A DNA stretch of 64,000 bases from Ornithinibacillus halotolerans. GTDB taxonomy: Bacteria > Bacillota > Bacilli > Bacillales > Amphibacillaceae. Positions within the stretch are counted from its first letter, which is position 1. The number at the start of each line of letters is the position of its first letter. The stretch lies in NCBI RefSeq assembly GCF_014637405.1, contig NZ_BMEY01000001.1, forward strand, positions 62,001 to 126,000, given 5' to 3'. Below the pieces are notes generated by a model. The model saw nothing but the letters and a program-made list of their open reading frames with translations. It did no database searches and had not been told where the DNA came from. Below are positions 33,875-42,779 of this stretch, in pieces. A program made the position numbers and the translations under genes.

Positions 33875-34312
33875 ATGGCTAAAAAAGGTTATATCTTAAT
33901 GGAAAATGGAAATAAGATAGAATTTGAATTATATCCAAATGAAGCACCAGGAACAGTAGAAAACTTCGAGAAGTTAGTAAATGACAACTTCTATAATGGA
34001 TTAACATTCCACCGAGTTATCCCTGGTTTTGTCAGCCAAGGTGGTTGCCCGGTAGGAAATGGTACAGGTGGTCCTGGTTACACAATTAAATGTGAAACAG
34101 ATAATAATCCACATAAACACGAAGTAGGAACGCTATCAATGGCACATGCAGGTAGAGATACTGGAGGTTCTCAATTCTTTATCGTACATGAACCACAACC
34201 ACATTTAAACGGTGTTCACACTGTATTTGGAAAAGTGACATCAGGTATGGAGTATGTTTTAGACATGCGTAATGGAGATGTAATGAAAGAAGTTAAAGTT
34301 ATTTCAGAATAA
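33875..34312 (+). CDS. ppiB: Peptidyl-prolyl cis-trans isomerase (cyclophilin)
   Basis: Single-domain cyclophilin of 145 aa, cytoplasmic. Catalytic motif [13 protein letters not shown] (about 48-60), then [19 protein letters not shown] and [19 protein letters not shown] precedes the start. It follows lysA as in B. subtilis. Confidence 0.93.
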   Translation: MAKKGYILMENGNKIEFELYPNEAPGTVENFEKLVNDNFYNGLTFHRVIPGFVSQGGCPVGNGTGGPGYTIKCETDNNPHKHEVGTLSMAHAGRDTGGSQFFIVHEPQPHLNGVHTVFGKVTSGMEYVLDMRNGDVMKEVKVISE

Positions 34313-34338
34313 GTAATTGTTAATTTAGGAAGGTTTAG

Positions 34339-34806
34339 ATGAATACTTTCATTTTATTTGTTTATCTCTTATTTGTCGTTGCGCCACTAAGTAATTTAGT
34401 GCATGAATTAGGCCATCTAATTGGTGCGAAATTAGCCAAGGCAGATTCTATTACATTACTGCATGGTCGAGGGAGAACTGTTCAACAGTTTTCTTTCAAA
34501 AATATTAATATCCAATTTGGATGGTTATTCTTCACAACTGGTTTAACGAAAAGTAATAGAGAACAAGCCTATCATCCAAACGAGAAGATTTATATTTCGT
34601 TTATGGGTCCATTTTTTAATGGGATAATTGTATTCATCTTTTACTTCCTTTATCAACTATTACCGAATGCATACATTAGTTTAGTTGTTTTATATAATAG
34701 TTGGCTATTCATTATGAATATCATTCCATTTAAAATTGGTAAACAACGATCGGATGGATATATAATTATCCGTGAAATATTTAGAAAAATGTATACAAGT
34801 AGGTAA
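34339..34806 (+). CDS. Small M50-like membrane metallopeptidase
   Basis: Protein of 155 aa with a zinc-binding HELGH at 22-26 placed in the first membrane segment, later helices (about 85-110 and 113-132), and an RSDG motif near 139-142 resembling the third zinc ligand (DG) of site-2 proteases. There is no PDZ domain. It is near the minimal size for an intramembrane M50 protease; the substrate is unknown. AGGAAGG precedes the start; it lies 26 bp after ppiB and may be in the same transcript. Confidence 0.7.
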   Translation: MNTFILFVYLLFVVAPLSNLVHELGHLIGAKLAKADSITLLHGRGRTVQQFSFKNINIQFGWLFFTTGLTKSNREQAYHPNEKIYISFMGPFFNGIIVFIFYFLYQLLPNAYISLVVLYNSWLFIMNIIPFKIGKQRSDGYIIIREIFRKMYTSR

Positions 34807-34832
34807 TAATTGGCAATAATAGGGATAAAGGG

Positions 34833-34937
34833 ATGAGTCATTTGAACCAACGAAAGAAAAATATCCTACTATTTATAACATTACTTGTAATTGGCATCAT
34901 TTGGGGATTTGCTTACTGGATAATATTCGTTTTTTAA
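34833..34937 (+). CDS. Small single-pass membrane protein
   Basis: Frame of 34 codons beginning MSHLNQRKKNILLF. It is a basic N-terminus followed by one hydrophobic helix that fills the rest. An in-frame TTG at 34842 sits at better distance from AAAGGGATG and would give 31 aa. I do not recognise a family. It follows the M50-like gene by 26 bp. The topology (Lys/Arg then helix) is that of a real membrane micropeptide. Confidence 0.5.
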   Translation: MSHLNQRKKNILLFITLLVIGIIWGFAYWIIFVF

Positions 34938-35048
34938 TAAAGACAATTGACAAATATAGATTAATAGGTCAATATATATAACGAACTCCAACTTGTGATG
35001 TGAGAAAAAACAAGGATTGTAAACATATTTACATAATGAGGGGTAGCT

Positions 35049-35414
35049 ATGTTAAATCGCTATAAAAAAAATTCGGAAAAGATTGCAATGGGTTTATTAT
35101 CTTTTATGCCTGAGGAAAAAGATGTAAAGAAATTGCAGGCTACGATAAAAGAATATGAATCAAATGCTGATTGGCATCTTTATCTATGGAAAGAAGATGT
35201 TGATATTGTTGGTGCAATCGGTTTACGAGTTGATGGTGATCGTGCAATTATTCAACATATTTCTGTAAATCCTTCTCACAGAAATGTTGGTATTGGCAAG
35301 AAGATGATAAAAGAAGTGAAGAATTTATATGGTAAAAACTATGTAATTCTAGCAGAAGCATCTATTCAAAGTTATTTTGAGCATTGTAACCAATTAGATA
35401 AAACGGCAGAATAA
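35049..35414 (+). CDS. ribT: GNAT acetyltransferase RibT
   Basis: Protein of 121 aa closely resembling B. subtilis RibT: MLNRYKKNSEKIAMGLLSFM start, the VGAIGL strand and the acetyl-CoA loop SVNPSHRNVGIGKKM. RibT is the last gene of the riboflavin operon in B. subtilis. Here it stands alone with no rib genes or FMN riboswitch in front. Substrate unknown. GAGGGG lies upstream. Confidence 0.85.
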   Translation: MLNRYKKNSEKIAMGLLSFMPEEKDVKKLQATIKEYESNADWHLYLWKEDVDIVGAIGLRVDGDRAIIQHISVNPSHRNVGIGKKMIKEVKNLYGKNYVILAEASIQSYFEHCNQLDKTAE

Positions 35415-35437
35415 GCTATTCATAGCAATTATTCCAA

Positions 35438-35481
35438 AAAAAGTGTGGCCGACCCAATTGGTGGGGTCAGCCACATTTTTA
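35438..35481. terminator. Bidirectional terminator
   Basis: GTGTGGCCGACCC / GGGGTCAGCCACAT with an A-run before and a T-run after; it ends ribT and, on the other strand, the yjcZ-type gene. Confidence 0.9.
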
Positions 35482-35520
35482 TCACTAAATTAAGATGTGA
35501 ATCTTATATATTGCTTGATT

Positions 35521-35610
35521 CTATAACCAAGCAGCACCAACGATGATTAAAAGAATAAATAATACTACGATTAACGCAAATCCTCCGCTGTTGTTATATC
35601 CGTGACCCAT
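35521..35610 (-). CDS. YjcZ-family sporulation micropeptide
   Basis: Minus-strand frame of 29 codons: a Gly/Asn-rich start MGHGYNNSGGF followed by one hydrophobic helix ALIVVLFILLIIVGAAWL. This is the signature of the YjcZ family of tiny sporulation proteins found in many copies in Bacillaceae. GGAGGAATT lies before the ATG and it ends at the shared terminator. The role in the spore is unknown. Confidence 0.88.
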   Translation of the reverse strand: MGHGYNNSGGFALIVVLFILLIIVGAAWL

Positions 35611-35761
35611 AAATAATTCCTCCTTATTATGTTCTTTTCATAAATGTTTTTGGTGAACATTTATCTTACGTTATAACTTATGTAGATACCTACCCCATTG
35701 TATAGGCGTTTGAAACAAGTAACATTAATTTTTTTAGTTTACATTAGAAAGGGCGAGTCGT

Positions 35762-36505
35762 ATGAATCAAGCATATCAAGTTAAATTAGATACATTCGAA
35801 GGACCGCTTGATTTACTATTACATTTAATTAATCAATATGAGATAGATATTTACGACATTCCTGTAGCCCAAATTACCGAGCAGTACATGAATTATATTC
35901 ATGCGATGCAACATTTGGAACTCAACATTGCTAGTGAATATTTAGTCATGGCTGCAACTCTTCTTGCAATTAAAAGTCAAATGTTGTTACCTAAACAAGA
36001 GATTGACGAAATAGAAGAGGAATATGCAGAAGATCCTAGAGAAGAATTAATGCAACGATTAATTGAATACCGGAAATTTAAAGAAGCTGCTGAAGCATTT
36101 AAAGAAAAAGAATTGGAAGCCCAGCAGACATATACAAGACCTCCTGTCATTTTTGAAAGTCTTGGTATTAAAAAGACTGTCGTTCAAGGGGATATTTCAA
36201 TTTATGACATGATTGGTGCGTTAGGTAGAGTGCTAGAAAGAAAGAAATGGAAGGAACCATTAGATACTCGTATTCATAAAGCTGAAATACCTATTGAAGA
36301 ACGGATGGACGAAGTACTTGAGGTTGTGAAACGAAACCAACGAAAGGCAATTGCCTTTGATGATTTGTTTACGTATCGTACGAAATCCTTTGTTGTGGTT
36401 ACTTTTATGGCTATTCTAGAACTGATGAAAACAAATCAAGTTACGTGCAGACAAACGAAGCATTTTGATACGATTTATGTATACTATTCAGGGGATGACC
36501 GATAA
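35762..36505 (+). CDS. scpA: Segregation and condensation protein A
   Basis: Kleisin subunit of 247 aa that bridges SMC heads with ScpB. The N-terminal FEGPLDLLLHLINQYEIDIYDIPVAQI (about 12-38) and C-terminal winged helix are typical. AAGGGCGAG precedes the start. scpB begins directly at the next base after its stop. Confidence 0.93.
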   Translation: MNQAYQVKLDTFEGPLDLLLHLINQYEIDIYDIPVAQITEQYMNYIHAMQHLELNIASEYLVMAATLLAIKSQMLLPKQEIDEIEEEYAEDPREELMQRLIEYRKFKEAAEAFKEKELEAQQTYTRPPVIFESLGIKKTVVQGDISIYDMIGALGRVLERKKWKEPLDTRIHKAEIPIEERMDEVLEVVKRNQRKAIAFDDLFTYRTKSFVVVTFMAILELMKTNQVTCRQTKHFDTIYVYYSGDDR

Positions 36506-37090
36506 ATGAAAAATGTGAAAGCAATATTAGAAGGTTTGTTGTTTGCTAGTGGCGATGACGGTATTACTGTTAAAGAACTGGCGAAAATAATGGAAATATC
36601 AGTAAAAGCAATTGAACATCTTATTGAAGAATTAAAATATGATTATGAACATGCAAGCCGCGGAATTATGATCATGGAAGCAAAAGGGGTATACTATTTA
36701 ACTACAAAACCAGAACATAGTGAATATTATAAAAAACTAGTAGAAGAACCACAATCCGGCAGAATGTCACAAGCTGCCTTAGAGACATTAGCTATAATCG
36801 CATACCGCCAACCGATTACTCGTACAGAAATTGATGAAATTCGTGGAGTGAAAAGTGATCGACCAGTTCAAACTTTGTTAGCTCGTTTACTAATAGAAGA
36901 AGTTGGACGAAAAGAAGGGATTGGAAGACCAGTATTATTTGGTACGACGAAAGAATTTTTAACGTTCTTTGGATTAACTTCATTAGAAGAATTGCCACCA
37001 TTACCTGATAACTTTGATGAAAATGAGTTGGAAGAAGAAGCAGATTTATTTTTTGATCGATTTAGTGAGTTAGAGGATCCAACGAATTAG
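36506..37090 (+). CDS. scpB: Segregation and condensation protein B
   Basis: Protein of 194 aa with tandem winged-helix domains (LEGLLFASGDDGITVKEL start; ALETLAIIAYRQPITRTEID and LLARLLIEEVGRKEGIGRP in the second). It dimerises and binds ScpA in the SMC condensin. Abutting scpA with no gap. Confidence 0.93.
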   Translation: MKNVKAILEGLLFASGDDGITVKELAKIMEISVKAIEHLIEELKYDYEHASRGIMIMEAKGVYYLTTKPEHSEYYKKLVEEPQSGRMSQAALETLAIIAYRQPITRTEIDEIRGVKSDRPVQTLLARLLIEEVGRKEGIGRPVLFGTTKEFLTFFGLTSLEELPPLPDNFDENELEEEADLFFDRFSELEDPTN

Positions 37091-37181
37091 AAGAAAGTAC
37101 TAGTACGTGAAGCAAATATTGATTTGACAATCTAATTAGTCTTCTTTTTATTTTTATACACATTTTGCCTTTATATTTAAC

Positions 37182-37216
37182 AAAGCAATCTACAACACGT
37201 AGATTGCTTTTTTTAT
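37182..37216 (+). terminator. Terminator after scpAB
   Basis: AAAGCAATCTAC-AACAC-GTAGATTGCTTTTTTT, a perfect 12-bp stem with T7. Confidence 0.92.
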
Positions 37217-37281
37217 ATGAATAATGGAAAAGATTTACTCCATAAATCCGCATTTGTTTAAAATTCTCAGCCATGTTTTAT

Positions 37282-37309
37282 TCATATCAAAGGACAAGTT
37301 GCATAAAAT
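37282..37309 (+). promoter_or_regulatory. Sigma-E promoter of dacB
   Basis: TCATATC (37282-37288), 13 bp, CATAAAAT (37302-37309), close to the sigma-E consensus KMATATT-N13/14-CATACAAT. dacB-spmA-spmB is a mother-cell (sigma-E) operon in B. subtilis. Confidence 0.65.
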
Positions 37310-37339
37310 GTATAGACATATTTTTGGGGAGGACAAATC

Positions 37340-38440
37340 ATGCGTTATCTATCATTATTGCTTATTTTTATCTTGTGTTTTACCTTCTTTATCCCAATGA
37401 ATGGACATGCTGCGCCTGGTGTTTCCGCTCATAATGCTGTGTTAATTGAGCAGTCAACAGGGAGAATTCTATATGAGAAAGATGCACATGAGAAACAAAA
37501 TATAGCAAGTATTACAAAAATCATGACTGCAATTATCGCCATTGAGTCTGGAAAAATGGATGAGATTGCAACAGCTAGTAGAAAGGCTGTCTATACAGAA
37601 GGCTCATCTATTTACTTAGAACAAGGGGAAAAAATGCCTCTTGAAGATTTAGTATATGGACTCATGCTTCGCTCTGGTAATGATGCAGCTGTTACAATTG
37701 CAGAACATGTTGGTGGAAGTGAAGAAGGGTTCGTTTACTTGATGAACGAGAAGGCAGACTGGCTTGGAATGACCAATACACATTTTGATAATCCACATGG
37801 TCTAGATTCTGATACCCATTATTCATCCGCATATGATATGGCGCTGTTAATGCGATACGCAATGGATAATGACATATTTAAAACGATTAGTTCTACTAAA
37901 ATGTATAAATCTGAGAAGAGGACATACAGTTGGAAAAATAAAAATAAATTATTAACTGCATATTACAAATATTGTACAGGCGGTAAAACTGGATTCACGA
38001 AGAAAACAGGCAGAACTTTAGTATCAACTGCTTCTAAAGATGGGATGGATTTAATTGCCGTCACCTTAAACGCACCTGATGATTGGCGTGATCATATGCA
38101 AATGTATGAATGGGGATTTGATAATTATAAAATGGAATCGATTGGCGAAGAAGGAATCATCAATATTCCATTTGGACAAGAAGGAATGAAACAAGGCTCC
38201 ATCCAAGAGAATATTGTCTTTCCATTGAATAATAGTGAACAAGCTGCCATCCGATCAGAAATAACACCTTTTACAGAAACCCTCCCTGGCAATCAACATA
38301 TTATCGGAAAACAAATCTATTATTTAAATGATGAACCAATCTATGAGGTTGCCATTTTTCAAGAGGAAAAAATAGAACAAGAGGATAGTTTTCTCTCACA
38401 ATTAGCATTTATCGTAAAGCAAATTTTTAGGATGGATTAA
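37340..38440 (+). CDS. dacB: Sporulation D-Ala-D-Ala carboxypeptidase DacB (PBP5*)
   Basis: Protein of 366 aa with signal peptide 1-24 (cleavage near GHA-APG), catalytic SITK at 57-60, SGN in LRSGNDAA, KTGFTKKTGRT, and a C-terminal beta domain. The mother-cell enzyme trims peptide side chains and controls cross-linking of cortex peptidoglycan. GGGGAGG lies upstream. It begins the dacB-spmA-spmB operon; the ypuI gene that precedes dacB in B. subtilis is absent. Confidence 0.92.
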   Translation: MRYLSLLLIFILCFTFFIPMNGHAAPGVSAHNAVLIEQSTGRILYEKDAHEKQNIASITKIMTAIIAIESGKMDEIATASRKAVYTEGSSIYLEQGEKMPLEDLVYGLMLRSGNDAAVTIAEHVGGSEEGFVYLMNEKADWLGMTNTHFDNPHGLDSDTHYSSAYDMALLMRYAMDNDIFKTISSTKMYKSEKRTYSWKNKNKLLTAYYKYCTGGKTGFTKKTGRTLVSTASKDGMDLIAVTLNAPDDWRDHMQMYEWGFDNYKMESIGEEGIINIPFGQEGMKQGSIQENIVFPLNNSEQAAIRSEITPFTETLPGNQHIIGKQIYYLNDEPIYEVAIFQEEKIEQEDSFLSQLAFIVKQIFRMD

Positions 38441-38441
38441 A

Positions 38442-39026
38442 ATGGTTAATATAATATGGGCATTTATGGCAATTGTTGGGATTGTATATGCGATGTTTAA
38501 TGAAACGATGGATGAAGTAAACAAGGCAGTTTTTGAAAGTGCAAACGAAGCAGTAACATTATCTATCGGTTTAATTAGTGTATTGGTATTTTGGTTAGGT
38601 ATTATGAAAATTGCAGAAGAAGCAGGAATACTAAGAGGACTAGCTAAACTATTCAGGCCCATCGTTGTTAGATTATTCCCTGAAATACCAAAGGACCACC
38701 CAGCCATCGGCTATATATTATCTAATATTACGGCTAATATGTTCGGTCTCGGAAACGCAGCAACACCGATGGGAATTAAAGCAATGGAAGAAATGAAGAA
38801 AATTAGTGGAACAGATGAGGCATCCAGATCGATGATTACTTTTCTTGCGATCAATACATCGAGTCTAACTCTAATTCCTACAACTGTCATTGCAATTCGA
38901 ATGCAATACGAATCAGCATCTCCAACAGAAATCGTTGGGACTACTATTCTTGCAACGATAATTGGGACGATGAGTGCAATCCTAATCGATCGATTCTTTT
39001 ATTACCGGAGTACATGGAGGAAATAA
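38442..39026 (+). CDS. spmA: Spore maturation protein A
   Basis: Membrane protein of 194 aa of the nucleoside-recognition (Gate) family, with helices near 3-20, 40-60, 88-105, 125-150 and 165-185. It contains the conserved NITANMFGLGNAATPMGIKA. With SpmB and DacB it is needed for spore core dehydration. It begins 1 bp after dacB. Confidence 0.93.
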   Translation: MVNIIWAFMAIVGIVYAMFNETMDEVNKAVFESANEAVTLSIGLISVLVFWLGIMKIAEEAGILRGLAKLFRPIVVRLFPEIPKDHPAIGYILSNITANMFGLGNAATPMGIKAMEEMKKISGTDEASRSMITFLAINTSSLTLIPTTVIAIRMQYESASPTEIVGTTILATIIGTMSAILIDRFFYYRSTWRK

Positions 39027-39027
39027 T

Positions 39028-39558
39028 ATGGTATTTATTACACAAGTCAGTTTATGGATTATCCCATTATTTATAATGTTTGTCTTATTAGTAGGAACGT
39101 GGAAAAGGGTGCCATCATATGAATTGTTTGTGGAAGGAGGAAAAGAAGGGGTTAAAATGGCCTTTTCTTTACTTCCTTTTTTAGTAGGGATGATCGTAGC
39201 AATTTCGATTTTTCGAGCATCGGGAGCTTTAGAAGCAATCATTGGTCTCATTTCCCCAGTCCTATTATTTTTAGGAGTACCGCCTGAAATCGTCCCACTC
39301 GCCCTTATTAAGCCAATCTCCGGTTCTGCGGCGCTAGGAGTAACGACAGAACTAATTGCAACACATGGGCCAGATTCGTTTATTGGTAGACTTGCTTCCA
39401 CGATGCAGGGGAGTACGGATACAACACTTTATATTTTAACGGTCTATTTTGGAGCTGTCGGTATTCGGAAGATGGGTTATGCGCTAAAGGTTGGACTTTT
39501 AGCAGATTTAGTTGCTATAATAGCAGCTATAGTGATTGTTACATTAGTATTTGCCTAA
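39028..39558 (+). CDS. spmB: Spore maturation protein B
   Basis: Membrane protein of 176 aa, partner of SpmA and of the same family, with conserved YELFVEGGKEGVKMAFSLLP and KPISGSAALGVTTELI. It starts 1 bp after spmA behind ATGGAGGAA. It ends in a GC-hairpin terminator. Confidence 0.93.
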   Translation: MVFITQVSLWIIPLFIMFVLLVGTWKRVPSYELFVEGGKEGVKMAFSLLPFLVGMIVAISIFRASGALEAIIGLISPVLLFLGVPPEIVPLALIKPISGSAALGVTTELIATHGPDSFIGRLASTMQGSTDTTLYILTVYFGAVGIRKMGYALKVGLLADLVAIIAAIVIVTLVFA

Positions 39559-39589
39559 GTGACCAATACATGGATAAAATCATTTATGT

Positions 39590-39616
39590 AGCGTTAACAT
39601 AAGGTTAACGCTTTTA
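39590..39616 (+). terminator. Terminator of dacB-spmAB
   Basis: AGCGTTAAC-ATAAG-GTTAACGCTTTT. Confidence 0.8.
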
Positions 39617-39649
39617 CTATGCTAAAATTAGGGAGAAATTGGTGATAAA

Positions 39650-40393
39650 ATGTCGAATACATACGAACGCCTGCAAAAGGTAATTTCCCAAAGTGGAGTA
39701 ACTTCAAGAAGAAAAGCTGAAAAGCTAATTCAAGAAGGTAAGGTAAAAGTAAACGGAAAAACTGTTACAGAATTAGGAACAAAGGTAAGCTCTGATGACA
39801 CTATTGAAGTAGAAGGTATTGAACTAGTGAAGGAGCCTAAAGTTTACTATATGTTGTACAAGCCTAGAGGAGTTATTTCTAGTGTAAGTGATGATAAGGA
39901 TAGGAAAGTCGTGATGGACTTTTTCCCAGAATTAGAAGAACGTATTTACCCAATTGGAAGGCTTGATTACGATACTTCAGGTATTCTATTACTTACAAAT
40001 GATGGCGATTTTGCCAATCTGGTCATGCACCCGAAATATGGGGTAGAAAAAGTCTATGTTGCCAAAATTAAAGGGATCCCGTCAAAAATGGATTTAGCCC
40101 GTCTTCGTAAAGGGGTAAAAGATAAAGGGGATCTATTAAAAGCAATCAACTATCGAATTCTTTCTACCGATAAGAAAAAGGATACGATGATTTTAGAAAT
40201 CACATTATGTGAAGGTAAAAATAGACATGTACGTCGGATGATGGAGCAATTAGGCTTTCCTGTTATTAAATTAAAAAGAGAACGATATGGAATGCTAAAC
40301 CTGGATGGATTACGGGTTGGCGAACATCGAAAACTCACTCCAAAAGAAGTTAAGCAATTGAGAAATTTAGCTTCTCAAAATGTTGAAGAATAG
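39650..40393 (+). CDS. rluB: 23S rRNA pseudouridine synthase RluB
   Basis: Protein of 247 aa with an S4 RNA-binding domain (about 4-55) and an RsuA/RluB catalytic domain with GRLDYDTSGILLLTNDGD (catalytic Asp in RLDYDTSG) and CEGKNRHVRRMM. It modifies 23S rRNA. Its place between spmB and resA equals B. subtilis ypuL (rluB). The ribosome site is weak. Confidence 0.9.
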   Translation: MSNTYERLQKVISQSGVTSRRKAEKLIQEGKVKVNGKTVTELGTKVSSDDTIEVEGIELVKEPKVYYMLYKPRGVISSVSDDKDRKVVMDFFPELEERIYPIGRLDYDTSGILLLTNDGDFANLVMHPKYGVEKVYVAKIKGIPSKMDLARLRKGVKDKGDLLKAINYRILSTDKKKDTMILEITLCEGKNRHVRRMMEQLGFPVIKLKRERYGMLNLDGLRVGEHRKLTPKEVKQLRNLASQNVEE

Positions 40394-40416
40394 ACATAAT
40401 TTCAATTACCCTATAG

Positions 40417-40425
40417 TGGTATAAT
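40417..40425 (+). promoter_or_regulatory. Extended -10 promoter of resABC
   Basis: TGG-TATAAT (TATAAT at 40420-40425), an extended -10 without a clear -35, directly before resA. It overlaps the ATG at 40424, showing that codon is not the resA start. Confidence 0.5.
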
Positions 40426-40444
40426 GAAACAGGGAGTGGTGACT

Positions 40445-41023
40445 TTGAGTATAGAACAGGCTAAAGTAAATAAGAAAAACAAACGAAGAAACCGGTTAAT
40501 TTTCCGTTCTGTCATATTAGCTGTATTATTATTAGCTGTTGTGTATGCATTAGTTACAAATATAACAGGTGACAGCACAATTTATAAAGTGGGGGATAAG
40601 GCTCCTGATTTTCAGTTATCACAAGTTAATAAACAGAATGATTTAGAAACATTCCGTTTAAGTGATTATGAAGGTAAAGGAGTTATGTTGAATTTTTGGG
40701 GAACATGGTGTGAGCCTTGTGAAGCAGAAATGCCTTATATGCAAGAACTTTACCCTGAGTATAAAGTAAAAGGGGTAGAAATTATTGCTGTAAGTTTAGA
40801 CGCAACAGAATTTGTTATTCATAAATTTATTGACAAGCATCAATTAACTTTCCCAATTCCTCATGACACGAAAGACCAAGTTCGAGACTTATATAAAATT
40901 GGACCAATTCCAAGTACATTTTTTATTAGTCCCGAAGGAGTTATCGTTGAAAAAGTAGAAGGAGCTCTAACGCTTGAACGATTAGAGGGCTACCTAAAAC
41001 AAATCCAACCAACGGAATCATAG
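40445..41023 (+). CDS. resA: Thiol-disulfide oxidoreductase ResA
   Basis: Membrane-anchored thioredoxin-like protein of 192 aa that reduces apocytochrome c cysteines outside the membrane. Signal anchor about 18-40, active site C89-E-P-C92 in FWGTWCEPCE, and the cis-Pro loop IPSTFFIS. The TTG at 40445 after GGGAGTGGTG is preferred; the in-frame ATG at 40424 lies in the -10 box. First gene of res. Confidence 0.88.
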   Translation: MSIEQAKVNKKNKRRNRLIFRSVILAVLLLAVVYALVTNITGDSTIYKVGDKAPDFQLSQVNKQNDLETFRLSDYEGKGVMLNFWGTWCEPCEAEMPYMQELYPEYKVKGVEIIAVSLDATEFVIHKFIDKHQLTFPIPHDTKDQVRDLYKIGPIPSTFFISPEGVIVEKVEGALTLERLEGYLKQIQPTES

Positions 41024-41040
41024 ATCAGAGAGGGATTATT

Positions 41041-42759
41041 ATGAATTCGATAAAATGTGAATGTGGCCATGTGAATCCAGAGGGAACGGTCCTTTGTGAA
41101 GCATGTGGAAAACCTATTGAAGGAAATCAACATATTGATGGTAATGACAAAAAGAAATTATTGAACATGCGCTATGAAGGTAGTGCGAGACGATCCAATA
41201 CATACAACAAGACAATTATTGATAAGATCTGGAATTTCTTCTCTTCCGTAAAGATTGCGGTTTGGTTAATCGTAATTGCATTAATTGCATCAAGCATTGG
41301 TACGATTTTCCCTTTAGAACAATATATTCCAGCAGATGCTGTTTCTAGAGATCCTAGCGTATTTTATGAAGCAACGTATGGATTAGCAGGGAAGATTTTT
41401 TATCAACTTGGCTTCCATCAACTATATAGTTCTTGGTGGTATCTTTTATTAATTGCTTCAATCGGAGTATCTCTTGTTATTTGTAGTATTGACCGTTTTG
41501 TTCCTTTGTATCGTGCGTTAAAACGCCAAAAGGCAAAGCGTCACGAATCATTCTTAAGTAGACTACGCTTTTATAGTGAAACAGAAAGTGTACAAGAAGA
41601 AGAAATTAAACAAGTGAAAGAACAGTTAGCGAAACAACGCTATAACGTAAAAGAAGAAGATGGACATATCGTTGCAGAAAAAGGTAGATTTTCGCGATGG
41701 GGTCCATATGTCAATCATATCGGTCTTATTATTATTTTAATTGCTGCGATGCTCAGACTTTCTCCAATCTTCTTTTTTGAAGAATATGTTTGGGTTAGAG
41801 AAGGGGAATTACGAGTAATCCCTGGCACAGATAACGAATATTTTATTGAAAATAAACAGTTTATATTAGATACATATGATGCAGATGATGAACGTTTTAA
41901 GGATGCATTACAAAAAGAGGGTAGAGTAGTCCCTAGTAACTTCCAAACGAATGCCATAATCTATCGAGCAATAGAATCTGAAGTAGTTGGGGCAGAACAA
42001 GAATTAGAAAAAGTAGATGAATTTGAAATTCGTATGAATGAACCAGCTAAATTTGGAGGCTACACGCTTTATCAACAAGGTTATCAATTAAATGAGTTCT
42101 CCGAGATGACATTTAAATTATATGAAATGAATGATCCGGATACAGAACCATTAGGAGAATTTACCGTTGATTTATTTGACCCTGATTTAGAATATGAACT
42201 AGATAATGGGTTTAAAGTGGAGATCGCTGAGTTTTATCCAGACTATACTATTTCAGAAGAAGGAGTTCGTTCTAAAACGAACAGTTCCAATAATCCAGCT
42301 TTCGTATTCAAATTATATCCACCTAACAGTGAAGACGCTGAAATTAGTTTCGTAGGTGATGTAATCGGGACAGCAGAGCAAATGGGAATTGACCCAGAAG
42401 TGGTTGATCTAAGTCCAATGGGACAAGTAATTGGGACATTTACACCTTCTATTGATCCAACTGGTGGAGAAAATAACTATCGTATTTTAATTGACTCCAT
42501 TGATTTTGATAGAAAAAGTGGGTTAAATGTGAAGCGAGATTACACCCTGCCTATCTTTATTATAGGTGCGATTATTTTCATGGCTGGAGTACTTCAAGGA
42601 ATGTATTGGCAGCACCGTAGAATTTGGATACATCCGAAAAATAATGGAATTCTTTTAGCTGCACATACAAATAAAAACTGGTTTGGGCTGAAAAAAGATA
42701 TAGAAAAAGCAATTGAAGGTACATCTATTAATATTGTTAATGATCAAAAGGAAGATTAG
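41041..42759 (+). CDS. resB: Cytochrome c biogenesis protein ResB
   Basis: Protein of 572 aa with an N-terminal zinc ribbon (CECGHVNPEGTVLCEACG, residues 6-23) as in the B. subtilis protein. Membrane helices lie near 75-95, 130-155 and 225-245, then a long outer loop (about 250-500) and a last helix (about 505-525). It works with ResC in heme delivery to c-type cytochromes (system II). It lies 17 bp after resA. Confidence 0.92.
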   Translation: MNSIKCECGHVNPEGTVLCEACGKPIEGNQHIDGNDKKKLLNMRYEGSARRSNTYNKTIIDKIWNFFSSVKIAVWLIVIALIASSIGTIFPLEQYIPADAVSRDPSVFYEATYGLAGKIFYQLGFHQLYSSWWYLLLIASIGVSLVICSIDRFVPLYRALKRQKAKRHESFLSRLRFYSETESVQEEEIKQVKEQLAKQRYNVKEEDGHIVAEKGRFSRWGPYVNHIGLIIILIAAMLRLSPIFFFEEYVWVREGELRVIPGTDNEYFIENKQFILDTYDADDERFKDALQKEGRVVPSNFQTNAIIYRAIESEVVGAEQELEKVDEFEIRMNEPAKFGGYTLYQQGYQLNEFSEMTFKLYEMNDPDTEPLGEFTVDLFDPDLEYELDNGFKVEIAEFYPDYTISEEGVRSKTNSSNNPAFVFKLYPPNSEDAEISFVGDVIGTAEQMGIDPEVVDLSPMGQVIGTFTPSIDPTGGENNYRILIDSIDFDRKSGLNVKRDYTLPIFIIGAIIFMAGVLQGMYWQHRRIWIHPKNNGILLAAHTNKNWFGLKKDIEKAIEGTSINIVNDQKED

Positions 42760-42779
42760 GGGTTTAAAGGAGGACACTC

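Noticed and set aside
34938-35048. FMN riboswitch upstream of ribT
   Set aside because: None of the conserved RFN-element blocks can be found in the 110 bp before ribT.
37062-37274. Minus-strand 70-aa frame between scpB and dacB
   Set aside because: It crosses the scpAB terminator hairpin, overlaps the scpB 3' end and has no ribosome site or family resemblance.
40424-40444. ATG start of resA at 40424
   Set aside because: This ATG lies within the TATAAT -10 element; the TTG at 40445 has a proper SD.
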